Notes: generated by a model not told the origin, from the letters alone. 64,000 nucleotides of DNA from Ruegeria intermedia (GCF_900129345.1 NZ_FQVK01000003.1:124001-188000); one strand, 5' to 3'. Numbered from the stretch's first letter, positions 40,364 through 51,681 are shown. Program-made: numbers and translations.

Positions 40364-41845
40364 ATGGGCGCAAGGTCAAAGAAACTCAGCCAGCTGGCCC
40401 TGACCGCGCGCGGCGGTGCCGACCCCGAGATTGCCGGGCTGGCCGTGGACAGCCGTCAGGTCAAGGACGGCTTTCTGTTCGCGGCACTGCCGGGGACGCG
40501 CGTGCATGGGGGCGAATTCATTCAATACGCCCTGCGCATGGGGGCTGCGGCCATCCTGACCGATGCCGAAGGCGCGCGGATCGCCGCCGATGAACTGGCC
40601 GCCTCGGACGCCGCCCTGGTGGTGGTGCAGGACCCACGCCAGTCGCTGGCATATACCGCCGCGTTGTGGTTCGGGGCGCAGCCGCGCACCATGGTGGCGG
40701 TCACCGGCACCAACGGCAAGACCTCGATTTCGACCTTCGTGCGCCAGATCTGGACCGAGCTGGGCCACATGGCCGTCAATCTCGGCACCACAGGGGTCGA
40801 GGGCGCCTGGACCGCACCGCTGGCCCACACGACCCCCGAACCCATCACCCTGCATCGCTGTCTGGCCGAGGCTGCCGAGGCCGGCGTGACCCACGCCGCG
40901 ATGGAGGCCTCGTCGCACGGCCTGGAACAGCGCCGGCTGGACGGCGTGCACCTGACGGCGGCGGGGTTTTCGAATTTCACCCAGGATCACCTGGACTATC
41001 ACGCGACGTTCGAGGCGTATTTCGCCGCCAAGGCCGGCCTGTTCGACCGGGTTCTGCCGCAGGACGGAACGGCCGTGATCAACATGGATGATCCGAAAGG
41101 GGCCGCGATCCGTGACATTGCGCAGGCGCGCGGTCAGACAGTTTTGACCGTAGGCAGTGGGGATGTCGATCTTTGCCTGTTGAACCAAAGGTTTGACGCT
41201 ACCGGGCAGGATCTGCGCTTTGCCTGGCGCGGCAAGACCTTCCAGACCCGGCTGAACCTGATCGGCGGGTTCCAGGCCGAAAACGTTCTGCTGGCCTGCG
41301 GGCTGGTCATTGCCAGCGGAGACGAGCCCGACCATGTCTTTGACACCCTGCCGCATCTGACCACGGTGCGGGGGCGGATGCAGTTGGCGGCAACCCGCAG
41401 CAACGGGGCGGCTGTATTCGTCGACTACGCGCACACGCCCGACGCCGTGGCCACCGCGTTGCAGGCGCTGCGTCCGCATGTGATGGGCCGGTTGATCGCC
41501 ATCGTCGGCGCAGGCGGCGACCGCGACGCGACCAAGCGCCCGCTGATGGGGCGGGCCGCGGCCGAGAACGCCGATATCGTCTTTGTCACCGACGACAACC
41601 CGCGCTCGGAAGACCCCGCCGCCATCCGCGCTGCGGTGATGGCCGGGGCCCCCGACGCGACCGAGATTGCCGATCGGGCCGAGGCCATCCTGCGCGGCAT
41701 CGATGCATTGCAGCCGGGCGATGCGCTGCTGATCGCGGGCAAGGGGCACGAGACCGGGCAGATCGTGGGTGACCAGGTTCTGCCCTTCGATGATGTGGAA
41801 CAGGCCAGCATCGCCGTGGCCGCACTGGACGGGAGGGTCGCATGA
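40364..41845 (+). CDS. murE: UDP-MurNAc-tripeptide synthetase (meso-DAP adding) MurE
   Basis: A 493-residue Mur ligase adding the third residue. ATP loop VAVTGTNGKTSIST, second domain HTTPEPITLHRCL with the ASSHGLEQRRLDGV segment, HDYAHTPDA region (FVDYAHTPDAV), and the DNPR tetrapeptide (VTDDNPRSEDPAAI), which marks meso-diaminopimelate rather than lysine specificity. Overlaps murF by 4 bp. Cytoplasmic. Confidence 0.96.
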   Translation: MGARSKKLSQLALTARGGADPEIAGLAVDSRQVKDGFLFAALPGTRVHGGEFIQYALRMGAAAILTDAEGARIAADELAASDAALVVVQDPRQSLAYTAALWFGAQPRTMVAVTGTNGKTSISTFVRQIWTELGHMAVNLGTTGVEGAWTAPLAHTTPEPITLHRCLAEAAEAGVTHAAMEASSHGLEQRRLDGVHLTAAGFSNFTQDHLDYHATFEAYFAAKAGLFDRVLPQDGTAVINMDDPKGAAIRDIAQARGQTVLTVGSGDVDLCLLNQRFDATGQDLRFAWRGKTFQTRLNLIGGFQAENVLLACGLVIASGDEPDHVFDTLPHLTTVRGRMQLAATRSNGAAVFVDYAHTPDAVATALQALRPHVMGRLIAIVGAGGDRDATKRPLMGRAAAENADIVFVTDDNPRSEDPAAIRAAVMAGAPDATEIADRAEAILRGIDALQPGDALLIAGKGHETGQIVGDQVLPFDDVEQASIAVAALDGRVA

Positions 41846-43236
41846 CGCTCTGGACCGCATCCGAGGCCGCCGCCGCGACGGGCGGACGGGCCACGACCGA
41901 CTGGCAGGCGGGCGGTGTGTCGATCGACACGCGCACGCTGCAACCGGGCGACCTGTTCGTGGCGTTGAAGGCGGCGCGCGACGGGCATGATTTCGTGGCG
42001 CAGGCGCTGGAAAAAGGGGCTGCCGCCGCGCTGGTGTCGCGCGTGCCCGACGGTGTGGCCGCAGATGCGCCATTGTTGATCGTCGATGACGTGCAGACCG
42101 CGCTAGAGGCGTTGGGCCGCGCCGCCCGTGACCGGTGCAAGGCCCGCGTGGTTGGGGTGACGGGCAGTGTCGGTAAGACCTCGACCAAGGAGATGCTGGC
42201 GACCATCCTGTCGGATCAGGGCCGCACCCATGCCAGCGTTGCCAGCTACAACAACCATTGGGGCGTGCCGCTGACTCTGGCCCGGATGCCGCGCAACACC
42301 GAATATGCGGTGATCGAGATCGGCATGAACCACCCCGGCGAAATTGCGCCCCTGGCGCGGCAGGCCCGCCCGCATGTGGCGCTGGTCACCACCGTCGCCG
42401 CGGTTCACTTGGAGGCGTTCGAGTCGGTTGCTGGCATTGCTCACGAAAAGGCCGCTATCTTCGAAGGGTTGGAGGCCGGCGGCACCGCCATCGTGAACGC
42501 CGACCTGGATCATACCGACATCTTGCGCACATGCGCCGCCCGGCACGGCGCGGTGATCGTGGATTTCGGCCGCACCGCATCGGATTATCGGCTGACCGGC
42601 GTGACCCAGTCGCCCACGGACATTCACGTGACCGCCGAGGCCATGGGCCAGGCTATTTCCTTCGATGTGCAATCTGCGGGGACGCATTTTGCCATGAACG
42701 GCCTGGGCGCGCTTGCCGCTTGTGTCGCGCTGGGCATCGATCTGGACGCGGCCATCTCCGGCCTGGCCAAATGGGCGCCGGTCACGGGGCGGGGCGTGCG
42801 CGAGATTCTGACACTGCCGGATGGCGGGCAGATCGAACTGCTGGATGACAGCTACAACGCCAATCCGACCTCGATGGCGGCGGCGCTGGATGTGTTGGCG
42901 GCGGCGCAGGGCGCACGGCGCATCGCCTTTTTGGGCGACATGAAGGAGTTGGGGCCGCAAGAGCATGCCATGCACGCGTGCTTGGCCGATGCGCCGGCCA
43001 TGGCACGGATCGACAAGGTGCATTGCATCGGCCCGTTGATGCGGGCGCTGCACGAGGCCCTGCCCGAGGACAAGCGTGGCCTGTGGTTCGAAACCAGCAC
43101 CGAAATGGCCCGGCATCTGCCGGGGCTGGTGCAGGCGGGCGATGCGGTTCTGGCAAAGGGTTCGCTGAGCATGGCGCTGGCACGGATTGTTGACGGATTG
43201 CGGAAATTGGGGCAAGTGGGCGCGCTTGATGCATGA
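41842..43236 (+). CDS. murF: UDP-MurNAc-pentapeptide synthetase MurF
   Basis: A 464-residue Mur ligase adding D-Ala-D-Ala. N-terminal domain with VSIDTRTLQPGDLFVALKAARDGHDF (given in part: SIDTRTLQPGDLFVALK), ATP loop GVTGSVGKTSTKEML, ASYNNHWGVPLTLAR, IEIGMNHPGEI, and DDSYNANPTSMAAALD. The start is ATG at 41842 in an ATGA overlap with murE. Makes the complete UDP-MurNAc-pentapeptide used by MraY, the next gene. Confidence 0.96.
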   Translation: MTLWTASEAAAATGGRATTDWQAGGVSIDTRTLQPGDLFVALKAARDGHDFVAQALEKGAAAALVSRVPDGVAADAPLLIVDDVQTALEALGRAARDRCKARVVGVTGSVGKTSTKEMLATILSDQGRTHASVASYNNHWGVPLTLARMPRNTEYAVIEIGMNHPGEIAPLARQARPHVALVTTVAAVHLEAFESVAGIAHEKAAIFEGLEAGGTAIVNADLDHTDILRTCAARHGAVIVDFGRTASDYRLTGVTQSPTDIHVTAEAMGQAISFDVQSAGTHFAMNGLGALAACVALGIDLDAAISGLAKWAPVTGRGVREILTLPDGGQIELLDDSYNANPTSMAAALDVLAAAQGARRIAFLGDMKELGPQEHAMHACLADAPAMARIDKVHCIGPLMRALHEALPEDKRGLWFETSTEMARHLPGLVQAGDAVLAKGSLSMALARIVDGLRKLGQVGALDA

Positions 43237-43270
43237 CCACCCATGACCGCCATGTAAGAAAGGCTTTTGG

Positions 43271-44353
43271 ATGCTCTATTGGTTGACCGCCCTGTCGGAC
43301 GGAGGGGATTTTTTCAACCTCTTCCGCTACATCACGTTCCGCGCAGGCGGCGCCTTTCTGACGGCTCTGATCTTTGGCTTCCTGTTCGGCAAGCCGTTGA
43401 TCAACGTGCTGCGCCGGAAACAAGGCAAGGGTCAGCCGATTCGGGATGACGGCCCCGAGGGGCACTTTACCAAGGCCGGCACGCCCACGATGGGCGGGCT
43501 GCTGATTGTCGGTGCTCTGGTGACCTCCACGCTGATTTGGGCTCGGTGGGACAACCCCTATGTCTGGATGGTTCTTTTCGTCACGCTGGCCTATGCGGCC
43601 ATCGGATTCGCGGACGACTATGCCAAGGTGTCGAAGCAGAATACCAAGGGCGTTTCAGGAAAAATGCGTCTGGCTTTGGGCATCATCATCGCCGCGCTGG
43701 CCGCGCTGTGGGCGACGCTGCACCATCCGGAAATGCTGCAGAACCAGCTGGCCGTGCCGATCTTCAAGGACACGCTGATCAATTTGGGGATCTTCTACAT
43801 TCCGTTCTCGATCGTGGTGATCGTGGGGGCGGCGAATGCCGTCAACCTGACCGACGGACTGGACGGGCTGGCCATCATGCCCGCGATGATCGCGGCCTCG
43901 ACCTTGGGCGTGATAGCCTATGCGGTGGGTCGCGTCGACTTTACCGAATATCTGGACGTGCACTATGTGCCCGGCACGGGTGAGATCCTGATCTTCACTG
44001 CCGCGCTGTTTGGAGGCGGTCTTGGGTTCCTGTGGTACAACGCGCCGCCCGCCGCGGTGTTCATGGGCGATACTGGATCATTGGCGCTGGGCGGCGCGCT
44101 GGGTGCGATCGCGGTGGCGACCAAGCACGAGCTGGTGCTGGCGATCGTCGGCGGCCTGTTCGTGGTCGAGGCGCTGAGCGTGATCATCCAGGTGCTGTAT
44201 TTCAAACGCACCGGGCGGCGGGTCTTCCTGATGGCCCCGATCCATCACCACTATGAGAAAAAAGGCTGGGCCGAGCCGACCATCGTGATCCGGTTCTGGA
44301 TCATCTCGTTGATCCTGGCGATGATTGGTCTGGCCACGCTGAAGGTCCGGTAG
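43271..44353 (+). CDS. mraY: Phospho-MurNAc-pentapeptide translocase MraY
   Basis: A 360-residue integral membrane enzyme with about ten helices that transfers phospho-MurNAc-pentapeptide to undecaprenyl phosphate (lipid I). Motifs: [18 protein letters not shown] (metal-binding DD), [13 protein letters not shown], and the [11 protein letters not shown] triple-histidine loop. AGAAAGG is about 8 bases before the ATG. Separated from murD by 150 bp of palindromic sequence. Confidence 0.97.
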   Translation: MLYWLTALSDGGDFFNLFRYITFRAGGAFLTALIFGFLFGKPLINVLRRKQGKGQPIRDDGPEGHFTKAGTPTMGGLLIVGALVTSTLIWARWDNPYVWMVLFVTLAYAAIGFADDYAKVSKQNTKGVSGKMRLALGIIIAALAALWATLHHPEMLQNQLAVPIFKDTLINLGIFYIPFSIVVIVGAANAVNLTDGLDGLAIMPAMIAASTLGVIAYAVGRVDFTEYLDVHYVPGTGEILIFTAALFGGGLGFLWYNAPPAAVFMGDTGSLALGGALGAIAVATKHELVLAIVGGLFVVEALSVIIQVLYFKRTGRRVFLMAPIHHHYEKKGWAEPTIVIRFWIISLILAMIGLATLKVR

Positions 44354-44404
44354 GGCTCCCGCCGGGCGCGGTGGGCCGGCGGCCCGCATGTACCCGTTGG
44401 GCCC

Positions 44405-44427
44405 GGCTCGCGCCAAAGGCGCGAGCC
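44405..44427 (+). repeat. Perfect hairpin in the mraY-murD gap
   Basis: GGCTCGCGCC-AAA-GGCGCGAGCC, a 10-bp perfect stem with a three-base loop, followed by TGACGCCGCCC and no T run. The form resembles dispersed G/C palindromes of roseobacters more than a terminator. A second imperfect set of G/C repeats precedes it (44360-44395). Confidence 0.5.
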
Positions 44428-44503
44428 TGACGCCGCCCTTGCCAAGGGTCAATTCTTCGGTACAGGGTGGCGGCGCATTGGCAGATGGAAGAAGGTGCGC
44501 GGC

Positions 44504-45898
44504 ATGATCCCGGTCAAAGGGTTTTCAGGACATAAGGTTGCGGTTCTGGGGCTGGGTCGGTCGGGCCTGGCCACGGCGCGCGCATTGCGGGCCGGTAGGG
44601 CCGAGCCGGTCTGCTGGGATGACAACCCTGCCGCGCGCGAAAAGGCCGAGGCCGAGGGCTTCGTGTGTCAGGACCTGAGACGGCAGGGCGCCTTTGACGC
44701 GATCGCCACGTTGATCGTATCGCCCGGCATTCCCCATCTTTATCCCGAACCCAACCCGGTTGTTGCCGCCGCGTTGCAGGCCGGGGTCCCGGTCGACAAC
44801 GACATCGGTCTGTTCTTCCGCTCGTTGGGTGGTGCCGAATGGGACAAGTTTGACGTGCCGCCGCGCGTGGTCGCCGTCACCGGTTCGAACGGGAAATCGA
44901 CCACGGCGGCGTTGATCCACCACATCCTGACCCAGTCGGGGCGCGAGGCGCAGCTGGCGGGCAATATCGGGCGCGGCGTGCTGGATATCGACCCCGGCGG
45001 TGATGGATCGGTGGTGGTGCTGGAGCTTTCCAGCTATCAGACCGAGCTGGCGCGTGCGCTGACGCCCGACGTGGCGGTGTTCACCAATCTCTCGCCCGAC
45101 CATCTGGACCGGCACGGGGGCATGGGCGGCTATTTCGCCGCCAAGCGCCGCCTGTTCTCAGAAGGTGGCCCAGACCGTGCCGTGATCGGCGTGGACGAGA
45201 TCGAAGGCGCGTTTCTGGCCGGTCAACTGGCCGAAGGGCCGGGCGACGACCGGGTGATCCGAGTCTCGGTGGCGCGCAAATTGGCCGGGCCCGGCTGGCA
45301 GGTCTTTGCCCGCAAGGGGTTCCTGTCGGAATACCGCAAGGGGCGGCAGGCCGCTTCGATCGACCTGCGCGGCATCAAGGGCCTGCCCGGAACCCACAAC
45401 CACCAGAACGCGTGTTCGGCCTATGCCGCCTGCCGCGCGTTGGGGCTGGCGCCCAAGATGATCGAGGACGCGCTGCACAGCTATCCGGGTCTGCCGCACC
45501 GCAGCCAGATCATCGCCGAGGCAAACGGCGTGACCTTCGTGAATGACTCCAAGGCCACCAATGTCGACAGCGCGGTCAAGGCGCTGGGCGCGTTCAAGAA
45601 GATCCGCTGGATCTGCGGCGGGCTCGAGAAAGAGGGCGGTATCGCCGCGCTGAACGACGCGACCGAAGAGGTTCTGTGCGCCTATGTGATCGGGCGCGAG
45701 GCGGCCGCGTTCGCCATGCAATTGTCGGTCGAAACCCGCGTCTGCACCACCATGGCCGCGGCGGTTGAGCAGGCCATGCAGGACGCTGCACCGGGTGAAA
45801 CCATACTGCTGGCCCCAGCAGCGGCCAGTTTCGACCAGTATGACAATTTCGAACAGCGCGGCGACGACTTTGTGGCACAGGTGAAGCGGCGGTTGTGA
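44504..45898 (+). CDS. murD: UDP-MurNAc-L-Ala--D-Glu ligase MurD
   Basis: A 464-residue Mur ligase. N-terminal Rossmann segment [21 protein letters not shown] loop [48 protein letters not shown] (quoted as SSYQTE and [12 protein letters not shown]), and [14 protein letters not shown]. The ATG at 44504 has AGAAGG about 9 bases before it; a GTG at 44495 would add three residues. Adds D-glutamate to UDP-MurNAc-L-Ala. Followed by two genes unrelated to the wall before ftsW. Confidence 0.95.
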   Translation: MIPVKGFSGHKVAVLGLGRSGLATARALRAGRAEPVCWDDNPAAREKAEAEGFVCQDLRRQGAFDAIATLIVSPGIPHLYPEPNPVVAAALQAGVPVDNDIGLFFRSLGGAEWDKFDVPPRVVAVTGSNGKSTTAALIHHILTQSGREAQLAGNIGRGVLDIDPGGDGSVVVLELSSYQTELARALTPDVAVFTNLSPDHLDRHGGMGGYFAAKRRLFSEGGPDRAVIGVDEIEGAFLAGQLAEGPGDDRVIRVSVARKLAGPGWQVFARKGFLSEYRKGRQAASIDLRGIKGLPGTHNHQNACSAYAACRALGLAPKMIEDALHSYPGLPHRSQIIAEANGVTFVNDSKATNVDSAVKALGAFKKIRWICGGLEKEGGIAALNDATEEVLCAYVIGREAAAFAMQLSVETRVCTTMAAAVEQAMQDAAPGETILLAPAAASFDQYDNFEQRGDDFVAQVKRRL

Positions 45899-46005
45899 TC
45901 CCGGCGTTTGCAATGAACCGCCGATTGCGCCAAGGTGAACCGCCATCGGCTTGACGCGCCTGAAGTTTCCGGATTTGCGTCAGGCGAAACAGACACGAGG
46001 TCACA

Positions 46006-46383
46006 ATGATGCTGAACCGCAAGCTTTCCCTGATCCTGCCCGCGCTTCTGGCTGTGGCGGCCTGCGCTGATGTCGGCGCGAACTATCAGCCTATCGTCGA
46101 TGGCCCGGTCAGCCCCAACTACAATGCCGACCTGGCCCAGTGTCAGGCCCTTGCGCGCCAGCAGGGCACCGTCGATGCCAATACCGCGCGCAGTGCCGCC
46201 ATCGGTGCGGCCGGGGTGGCCGGCACCAAGGCCATCATCGACGACAGCGCCAGCGATCTGGGCCGCGCGGCCGTGGCCGGCGCATTGGTGGGCGCGGGCG
46301 CCAGTGCCATCTCGAACACGCAGAAGCAGGAAGTCATCGTGCGCAACTGCATGCGCGGGCGCGGCTACAACGTCGTAGGCTGA
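46006..46383 (+). CDS. Small glycine-zipper lipoprotein
   Basis: A 125-residue lipoprotein: leader with lipobox VAAC (about Cys20), a mature part starting ADVGANYQPIVDGP, one Cys near QCQALARQ, then a glycine/alanine-rich zipper (SAAIGAAGVAGTKAI and AAVAGALVGAGASAIS), and a C-terminal NCMRGRGYNVVG. It resembles SlyB/Gly-zipper envelope lipoproteins. It interrupts the dcw order and overlaps the convergent flavoprotein gene by 19 bp. Role unknown. Confidence 0.75.
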   Translation: MMLNRKLSLILPALLAVAACADVGANYQPIVDGPVSPNYNADLAQCQALARQQGTVDANTARSAAIGAAGVAGTKAIIDDSASDLGRAAVAGALVGAGASAISNTQKQEVIVRNCMRGRGYNVVG

Positions 46384-47561
46384 ACGCGACCGGCGATTGC
46401 TTTTCCGGCGGCGTGGCCCGAGGACCACGCCCACTGGAAATTGTATCCGCCCAGCCATCCGGTGACATCCACCGCTTCACCAATCGCAAAGAGGCCGGGG
46501 ACATCCCTGGCCTCCATCGTTTTGGAGGACAGGCCGTCCGTGTCGATGCCGCCCAAGGTGACCTCGGCGGTGCGGTACCCCTCGGTGCCTGCGGGGGTCA
46601 GCACCCAGTTGGACAGCGCATCGGTCAGCGCCTGCAGCGCCGCATCCGATTGATCGGCCAGGTTGCCGTGCATCGGGATCCGGGCGCTCAGATACTCGAC
46701 CAGGCGGGTGGGCAGGTGGCGCGCGAGTTCCGTGGTCAGGGCCTTGCGGCCGGCGCTTTGCCGCCGTTCGCGCAGCAGGTCGAACAGGGGCAGGTCGGGG
46801 ATCAGGTTGACCCGGATCGCCTCGCCCTCGCGCCAGTATGAGGACAGTTGCAGAACCGCCGGCCCGCTCAGGCCGCGATGGGTGAACAGCAGCGCCTCGT
46901 CGAAACTTGCGCGCGCATTCGACAGTCGCGCGGGGACGGACACACCGGACAGGTCCTTGAACCGCCCATCCGGGAAGGTGAAGGGCACCAGGGCCGCGCG
47001 GGTTTCAGTCACGCGCAGGCCGAACTGCGCGGCGATGTCATAGGCCAGCCCGGTTGCGCCCATTTTGGGGATGGATTTGCCGCCGGTGGCCAGCACCAGG
47101 TTGGCGCAGCTCAGGTCATGCCGAGCGCCCTCGCGCTCGACCGACAGGGAAAACCCGGTTTCGGTCTTGCGCAGATCGCGCAGCGACGTGTGCAACCACA
47201 GCTCGGCGCCTGCGCGGTCTATCTCGGCCAGCAGCATGGCGATGATCTGCTTCGATGAACCGTCGCAGAACAGCTGCCCCAGCGTCTTTTCGTGCCAGGC
47301 GATGCCGTGACGACCCACAAGGTCGATGAAATCCCATTGCGTGTATCGCGCCAGCGCCGACTTGCAGAAATGCGGGTTCTGCGACAGAAAGTTCTGTGGT
47401 CCGGCATGGAGGTTGGTGAAGTTGCACCGCCCCCCGCCCGAGATGCGGATCTTTTCCCCCGGCGCCTTCGCGTGATCGATCACCAGCACACGCCCGCCGC
47501 AATGGGCGGCGCACATCATGCCGGCGGCTCCGGCGCCCAGTATGATCGTGTCAAATCGCAT
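46365..47561 (-). CDS. FAD-dependent oxidoreductase, HI0933/YhiN family
   Basis: A 398-residue flavoprotein on the strand opposite to the dcw genes. N-terminal dinucleotide motif DTIILGAGAAGMMCAAHCG, second motif GEKIRISGGGRCNFTN typical of the HI0933 family, LATGGKSIPKMGATG, and the C-terminal EVTLGGIDTDGL...GLFAIGEAVDVTGWLGGYNFQWAWSSG (pieces quoted). The start at 47561 (MRFDTIIL) fits; the frame runs open far upstream through ftsW antisense. Reaction unknown; family members may act in tRNA or flavin chemistry. Confidence 0.85.
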   Translation of the reverse strand: MRFDTIILGAGAAGMMCAAHCGGRVLVIDHAKAPGEKIRISGGGRCNFTNLHAGPQNFLSQNPHFCKSALARYTQWDFIDLVGRHGIAWHEKTLGQLFCDGSSKQIIAMLLAEIDRAGAELWLHTSLRDLRKTETGFSLSVEREGARHDLSCANLVLATGGKSIPKMGATGLAYDIAAQFGLRVTETRAALVPFTFPDGRFKDLSGVSVPARLSNARASFDEALLFTHRGLSGPAVLQLSSYWREGEAIRVNLIPDLPLFDLLRERRQSAGRKALTTELARHLPTRLVEYLSARIPMHGNLADQSDAALQALTDALSNWVLTPAGTEGYRTAEVTLGGIDTDGLSSKTMEARDVPGLFAIGEAVDVTGWLGGYNFQWAWSSGHAAGKAIAGRVQPTTL

Positions 47562-47690
47562 GCCCCGCCCTTGGCGCGGATTGACGCCAATGACAAGAGG
47601 AAGAGGCTGGCCTGAGGGGTGTTTTCCCTGTAGACTCTCAAACAGATCCCGAAAACGGGACGGTAACGAGGCAGAGAGTGGCGGTATCTC

Positions 47691-48854
47691 ATGACTGAGA
47701 TGGTGTATGGCGCGGTCCAGGACCAGCGCGGTGAACCGATCCTTCCGAAATGGTGGCGGACGATTGACCGCTGGACGATGTCCTGCGTGCTGATCCTGTT
47801 TGCGATCGGGCTTCTGCTGGGGCTGGCCTCGTCGCCGCCGCTGGCGCAGCGCAACGGGTTCGATCCGTTCCACTATGTCGAGCGGCAGGCGCTGTTCGGA
47901 TCGCTGGCGCTGACAGCGATGCTGCTGACCTCGATGATGTCGCCCACGCTGGTGCGGCGGCTGGCGGTTCTGGGCTTTCTGGCGGCCTTCGTGGCGCTGG
48001 CCTTCCTGCCGATCTTCGGGACCGATTTCGGCAAGGGGGCGGTGCGCTGGTATTCGCTGGGCTTCGCCTCGGTCCAGCCGTCCGAATTTCTGAAGCCCGG
48101 CTTCATCGTCGCCGCCGCTTGGCTGCTGGCGGCGGCGCAAGAGATCAACGGCCCGCCGGGGCGTCTGTGGTCCTTCGCGCTGTGCCTGTCGATCGTTGGC
48201 ATGCTGGTGATGCAGCCCGATTTCGGTCAGGCTTGCCTGATCCTGTTCGGCTGGGGCGTGATGTATTTCGTGGCCGGCGCACCGATGCTGCTGTTGCTCA
48301 GCATGGCGGGGGCGGTTGTTCTTGGGGGAATGGTGGCCTATTCCAACTCGGACCATTTCGCCCGGCGCATCGACGGGTTTTTGAATCAGGAGGTCGATCC
48401 GACCACCCAGTTGGGCTATGCCACCAACGCCATTCGCGAGGGCGGCCTGTTCGGCGTGGGCGTCGGAGAGGGGCAGGTGAAATGGTCGCTGCCCGATGCG
48501 CATACCGATTTCATCATCGCCGTCGCGGCCGAGGAATACGGCCTGATCCTGGTGCTGATCATCATCGCGCTTTATGCGCTGATCGTCGTGCGCTCGCTGC
48601 TGCGGCTGATGCGCGAACGTGACATGTTCATCCGTCTGGCGGGCACCGGTCTGGCCTGCATGTTCGGCGTGCAGGCGATGATCAACATGGGCGTCGCCGT
48701 GCGCCTGCTGCCGGCCAAGGGCATGACGCTGCCCTTCGTCAGCTACGGCGGCTCGTCACTGATCGCGGGCGGCATCGCCGTGGGCATGCTGCTGGCCTTC
48801 ACCCGAACCCGCCCGCAGGGCGAGCTGGGCGACATTCTTCGCGGACGAGGCTGA
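47691..48854 (+). CDS. ftsW: Lipid II polymerase/division protein FtsW
   Basis: A 387-residue SEDS-family membrane protein with about ten helices; polymerises lipid II at the septum with FtsI. Motifs: [23 protein letters not shown] (quoted as [20 protein letters not shown]) and [21 protein letters not shown], with [27 protein letters not shown] near the end (quoted as [18 protein letters not shown]). The stop overlaps murG's ATG by one base. Start at 47691 is the first ATG; a short polar N-terminus precedes the first helix. Confidence 0.95.
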   Translation: MTEMVYGAVQDQRGEPILPKWWRTIDRWTMSCVLILFAIGLLLGLASSPPLAQRNGFDPFHYVERQALFGSLALTAMLLTSMMSPTLVRRLAVLGFLAAFVALAFLPIFGTDFGKGAVRWYSLGFASVQPSEFLKPGFIVAAAWLLAAAQEINGPPGRLWSFALCLSIVGMLVMQPDFGQACLILFGWGVMYFVAGAPMLLLLSMAGAVVLGGMVAYSNSDHFARRIDGFLNQEVDPTTQLGYATNAIREGGLFGVGVGEGQVKWSLPDAHTDFIIAVAAEEYGLILVLIIIALYALIVVRSLLRLMRERDMFIRLAGTGLACMFGVQAMINMGVAVRLLPAKGMTLPFVSYGGSSLIAGGIAVGMLLAFTRTRPQGELGDILRGRG

Positions 48855-49951
48855 TGACGAACCCCTATTTGCTGATCGCGGCTGGCGGAACCGGGGGCCA
48901 CATGTTCCCCGCTCAGGCGCTGGCCGAGGCGATGCTGAAAAAGGGCTGGCGCGTGCGCCTGTCCACCGACGCGCGCGGCGCGCGCTATACAGGCGGTTTT
49001 CCGCATTCCACCGAGATCGTCGAGGTCTCCTCGGCCACATTCGCGCGCGGCGGGCTGACGGCCAAGGCGCTGGCCGGTCCGCGGATCGCGGCCGGAGTTG
49101 TGGGGATGACGGCCCAGTTTCTGCGCGACAGGCCGGACGTGGTGGTGGGGTTCGGCGGTTATCCTTCGATCCCGGCGCTGAGCGCGGCGGTGATGCTGCG
49201 TCTGCCCCGCATGATCCACGAACAAAACGGCGTTCTGGGGCGCGTGAACCAGCTGTTCGCCACCCGTGTGGCGCATGTGGCCTGCGGCGTCTGGCCCACC
49301 GACCTGCCCGAGGGCGCCCACGGCATCCACACCGGCAACCCGGTGCGTGCCGCGGTACTGGAACGCGCCGCCGCGCCCTATATTCCGCCCGGAGACTATC
49401 CGATGTCGGTGCTGGTGATGGGCGGCAGCCAGGGCGCCCGCATCCTCAGCGACGTGGTGCCCGGCGCCATCGCTGCACTGCCCGAGAACCTGCGCCAGTA
49501 CATCCGTGTCTCGCACCAGGCGCGCGAGGAGGACGCCGAGCGGGTCACCGCCTTCTACGCCGAGCACGGGATTCTGGCCGAGGTCCAGCCGTTTTTCCAC
49601 GATGTCCCCCGCCGCATGTCCGAGGCGCAACTGGTGATCAGCCGCTCGGGCGCGTCCAGCGTGGCTGACATCTCGGTGATCGGGCGGCCCTCGATCCTGA
49701 TCCCCTTCGCCGCCGCAGCGGGCGACCACCAGACCGCCAATGCGCGCGGGCTGGTGCAGGCGGGCGCGGCGATCATGATCCCCGAAAAGGCTCTTGACGT
49801 TCCCGCCCTGACCGAGCAAATCGCACTGGTTCTGACCAACCCCGAAGCCGCACAGAAAATGGCCCATGCCGCCCTGACGGTCGGGGCGCCCGACGCGACC
49901 GAGCGTCTGGTGGCCCTTGTCGAACAGCTGGCGCAGAAGGAGACCCCATGA
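48854..49951 (+). CDS. murG: UDP-GlcNAc:lipid I N-acetylglucosaminyltransferase MurG
   Basis: A 365-residue GT-B glycosyltransferase that makes lipid II on the inner face of the membrane. G-loop [46 protein letters not shown] and the acceptor-domain [18 protein letters not shown] and [12 protein letters not shown] motifs. One-base overlap with ftsW, 4-bp overlap with murC. Confidence 0.96.
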   Translation: MTNPYLLIAAGGTGGHMFPAQALAEAMLKKGWRVRLSTDARGARYTGGFPHSTEIVEVSSATFARGGLTAKALAGPRIAAGVVGMTAQFLRDRPDVVVGFGGYPSIPALSAAVMLRLPRMIHEQNGVLGRVNQLFATRVAHVACGVWPTDLPEGAHGIHTGNPVRAAVLERAAAPYIPPGDYPMSVLVMGGSQGARILSDVVPGAIAALPENLRQYIRVSHQAREEDAERVTAFYAEHGILAEVQPFFHDVPRRMSEAQLVISRSGASSVADISVIGRPSILIPFAAAAGDHQTANARGLVQAGAAIMIPEKALDVPALTEQIALVLTNPEAAQKMAHAALTVGAPDATERLVALVEQLAQKETP

Positions 49952-51357
49952 ATCCAGCAACCAAACTGCCGCAGGATGTCGGACCGATCCATTTCGTGGG
50001 CATCGGCGGCATCGGGATGTCGGGCATCGCCGAGGTGCTGCTGAACCTTGGGTACCAGGTGCAGGGATCCGATCTGAAAGCCTCGAAGATCACCGACCGT
50101 CTGGCGTCGCTGGGAGCCGAGATTTTCGTGGGTCAGCGGGCTGAAAACCTCGACAATGCGGCCGTCGTGGTCGTTTCGACCGCGATCAAGCCGGGCAACC
50201 CGGAACTGGACGGCGCGCGTGCGCTGGGCCTGCCGGTGGTGCGCCGTGCCGACATGCTGGCCGAGCTGATGCGACTGAAATCCAATATCGCCATCGCCGG
50301 TACCCACGGCAAGACCACCACCACCACGATGATGGCCGAGTTGATGGTGGCGGGCGATTTCGACCCGACCGTCATCAACGGCGGCGTGATCCATGCCTAC
50401 GGCTCGAACGCGCGGATGGGGCAGGGCGAATGGATGGTGGTCGAGGCCGACGAGTCCGACGGCTCGTTCAACCGGCTGCCGGCGACCATTGCCATCGTCA
50501 CCAATATCGACCCCGAGCACATGGAGCATTGGGGTGATTTCGACCGGCTGCGCGCGGGCTTTCATGATTTCGTCTCGAACATCCCGTTCTACGGTCTGGC
50601 GGTGTGCTGCACCGACCATGCCGAGGTTCAAGCGCTGGTGGGCCGCATCACCGATCGCCGCGTGCGCACCTATGGGTTCAACGCTCAGGCCGACGTGCGT
50701 GCAGTCAACCTGACCTACAAGGGCGGCATCGCGCATTTCGACATCCACCTGCAATACGAGGATACCGTGATAGAGGGTTGCACCCTCCCGATGCCGGGCG
50801 ATCACAACGTCTCGAACGCGCTGTCGGCCGTGGCCGTGGCACGTCATCTGGGCATGAAAACCGCTGAAATCCGCGACGCGCTGGCCAATTTCGGCGGCGT
50901 CAACCGCCGCTTTACCAAGGTGGGAGAGGTGAATGGCGTCACCATCATCGACGACTACGGCCACCACCCGGTGGAAATCGCGGCGGTGCTCAAGGCCGCG
51001 CGTCAGGCGACCGAAGGCCGCGTGATCGCCGTGCACCAGCCGCACCGCTATTCGCGCCTGTCCAACCTGTTCGACGATTTCTGCGCCTGTTTCAACGACG
51101 CCGATGTCGTGGCCATTGCCGAGGTGTTCTCCGCCGGAGAGGACCCGATCGAAGGCGCCAACCGCGATGATCTGGTGCAGGGCCTGATCCGCCACGGCCA
51201 CCGCCACGCGCGGGCGCTGCTGGACGAAGGTGACCTGGAGCGTCTGGTCCGCGAACAGGCCCGGCCCGGCGACATGGTCGTCTGCCTGGGTGCCGGAACC
51301 ATCAGTGCCTGGGCCAACGCGCTGCCGGACCGGTTGAAGGTCAAACAAGCCGTTTGA
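49948..51357 (+). CDS. murC: UDP-MurNAc--L-alanine ligase MurC
   Basis: A 469-residue Mur ligase, first amino acid addition. N-terminal [21 protein letters not shown] loop [47 protein letters not shown] (quoted as [11 protein letters not shown] and [10 protein letters not shown]), and [14 protein letters not shown]. Overlaps murG by 4 bp. Followed by three small membrane-protein genes and murB. Confidence 0.96.
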   Translation: MNPATKLPQDVGPIHFVGIGGIGMSGIAEVLLNLGYQVQGSDLKASKITDRLASLGAEIFVGQRAENLDNAAVVVVSTAIKPGNPELDGARALGLPVVRRADMLAELMRLKSNIAIAGTHGKTTTTTMMAELMVAGDFDPTVINGGVIHAYGSNARMGQGEWMVVEADESDGSFNRLPATIAIVTNIDPEHMEHWGDFDRLRAGFHDFVSNIPFYGLAVCCTDHAEVQALVGRITDRRVRTYGFNAQADVRAVNLTYKGGIAHFDIHLQYEDTVIEGCTLPMPGDHNVSNALSAVAVARHLGMKTAEIRDALANFGGVNRRFTKVGEVNGVTIIDDYGHHPVEIAAVLKAARQATEGRVIAVHQPHRYSRLSNLFDDFCACFNDADVVAIAEVFSAGEDPIEGANRDDLVQGLIRHGHRHARALLDEGDLERLVREQARPGDMVVCLGAGTISAWANALPDRLKVKQAV

Positions 51358-51432
51358 CGTTCGCGGGCATTTGGGTGCACAACTTGCGGATGTGTCGCTG
51401 CCCTTGCATGTGACTCATTTGCGGAGAGAACC

Positions 51433-51681
51433 ATGGAGTATTCCGTCATCTTTGCCGCCCTTTGGGTTATCTGCGCCACTGTGGTGGCACTGCTGCCGAT
51501 GCGCCTGCAATTTCCGCCGGGCATCGTGCTGCTGATCTGCGCGCCGGTTCTGATCGCCTGGCTGGGCGTGGCGCATGGCTGGCTGATCGGAGTGCTGGCT
51601 TTTGCCGGGTTCGTATCGATGTTCCGCAACCCCATCCGGTACTACTGGCGCAAATGGTCCGGCCGCGAGGTGGGACAATGA
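51433..51681 (+). CDS. DUF2484 small membrane protein, first copy
   Basis: An 82-residue protein with three predicted membrane helices (about residues 4-22, 27-44 and 47-63) and a basic end (NPIRYYWRKWSGREVGQ). DUF2484 proteins are found in Rhodobacterales between murC and murB. GGAGAG is about 6 bases before the ATG. Overlaps the second DUF2484 gene by 4 bp. Function unknown. Confidence 0.8.
   Translation: MEYSVIFAALWVICATVVALLPMRLQFPPGIVLLICAPVLIAWLGVAHGWLIGVLAFAGFVSMFRNPIRYYWRKWSGREVGQ

Noticed and set aside
44354-44500. Hairpin region after mraY as a terminator
   Set aside because: The stem is strong but no T run follows, and murD needs the same transcript; classed as a repeat-like hairpin instead.
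46365-48503. A 712-residue reading of the flavoprotein gene extending upstream
   Set aside because: The extra N-terminal 300 residues are antisense to ftsW and of shadow composition; the family N-terminus starts at 47561.
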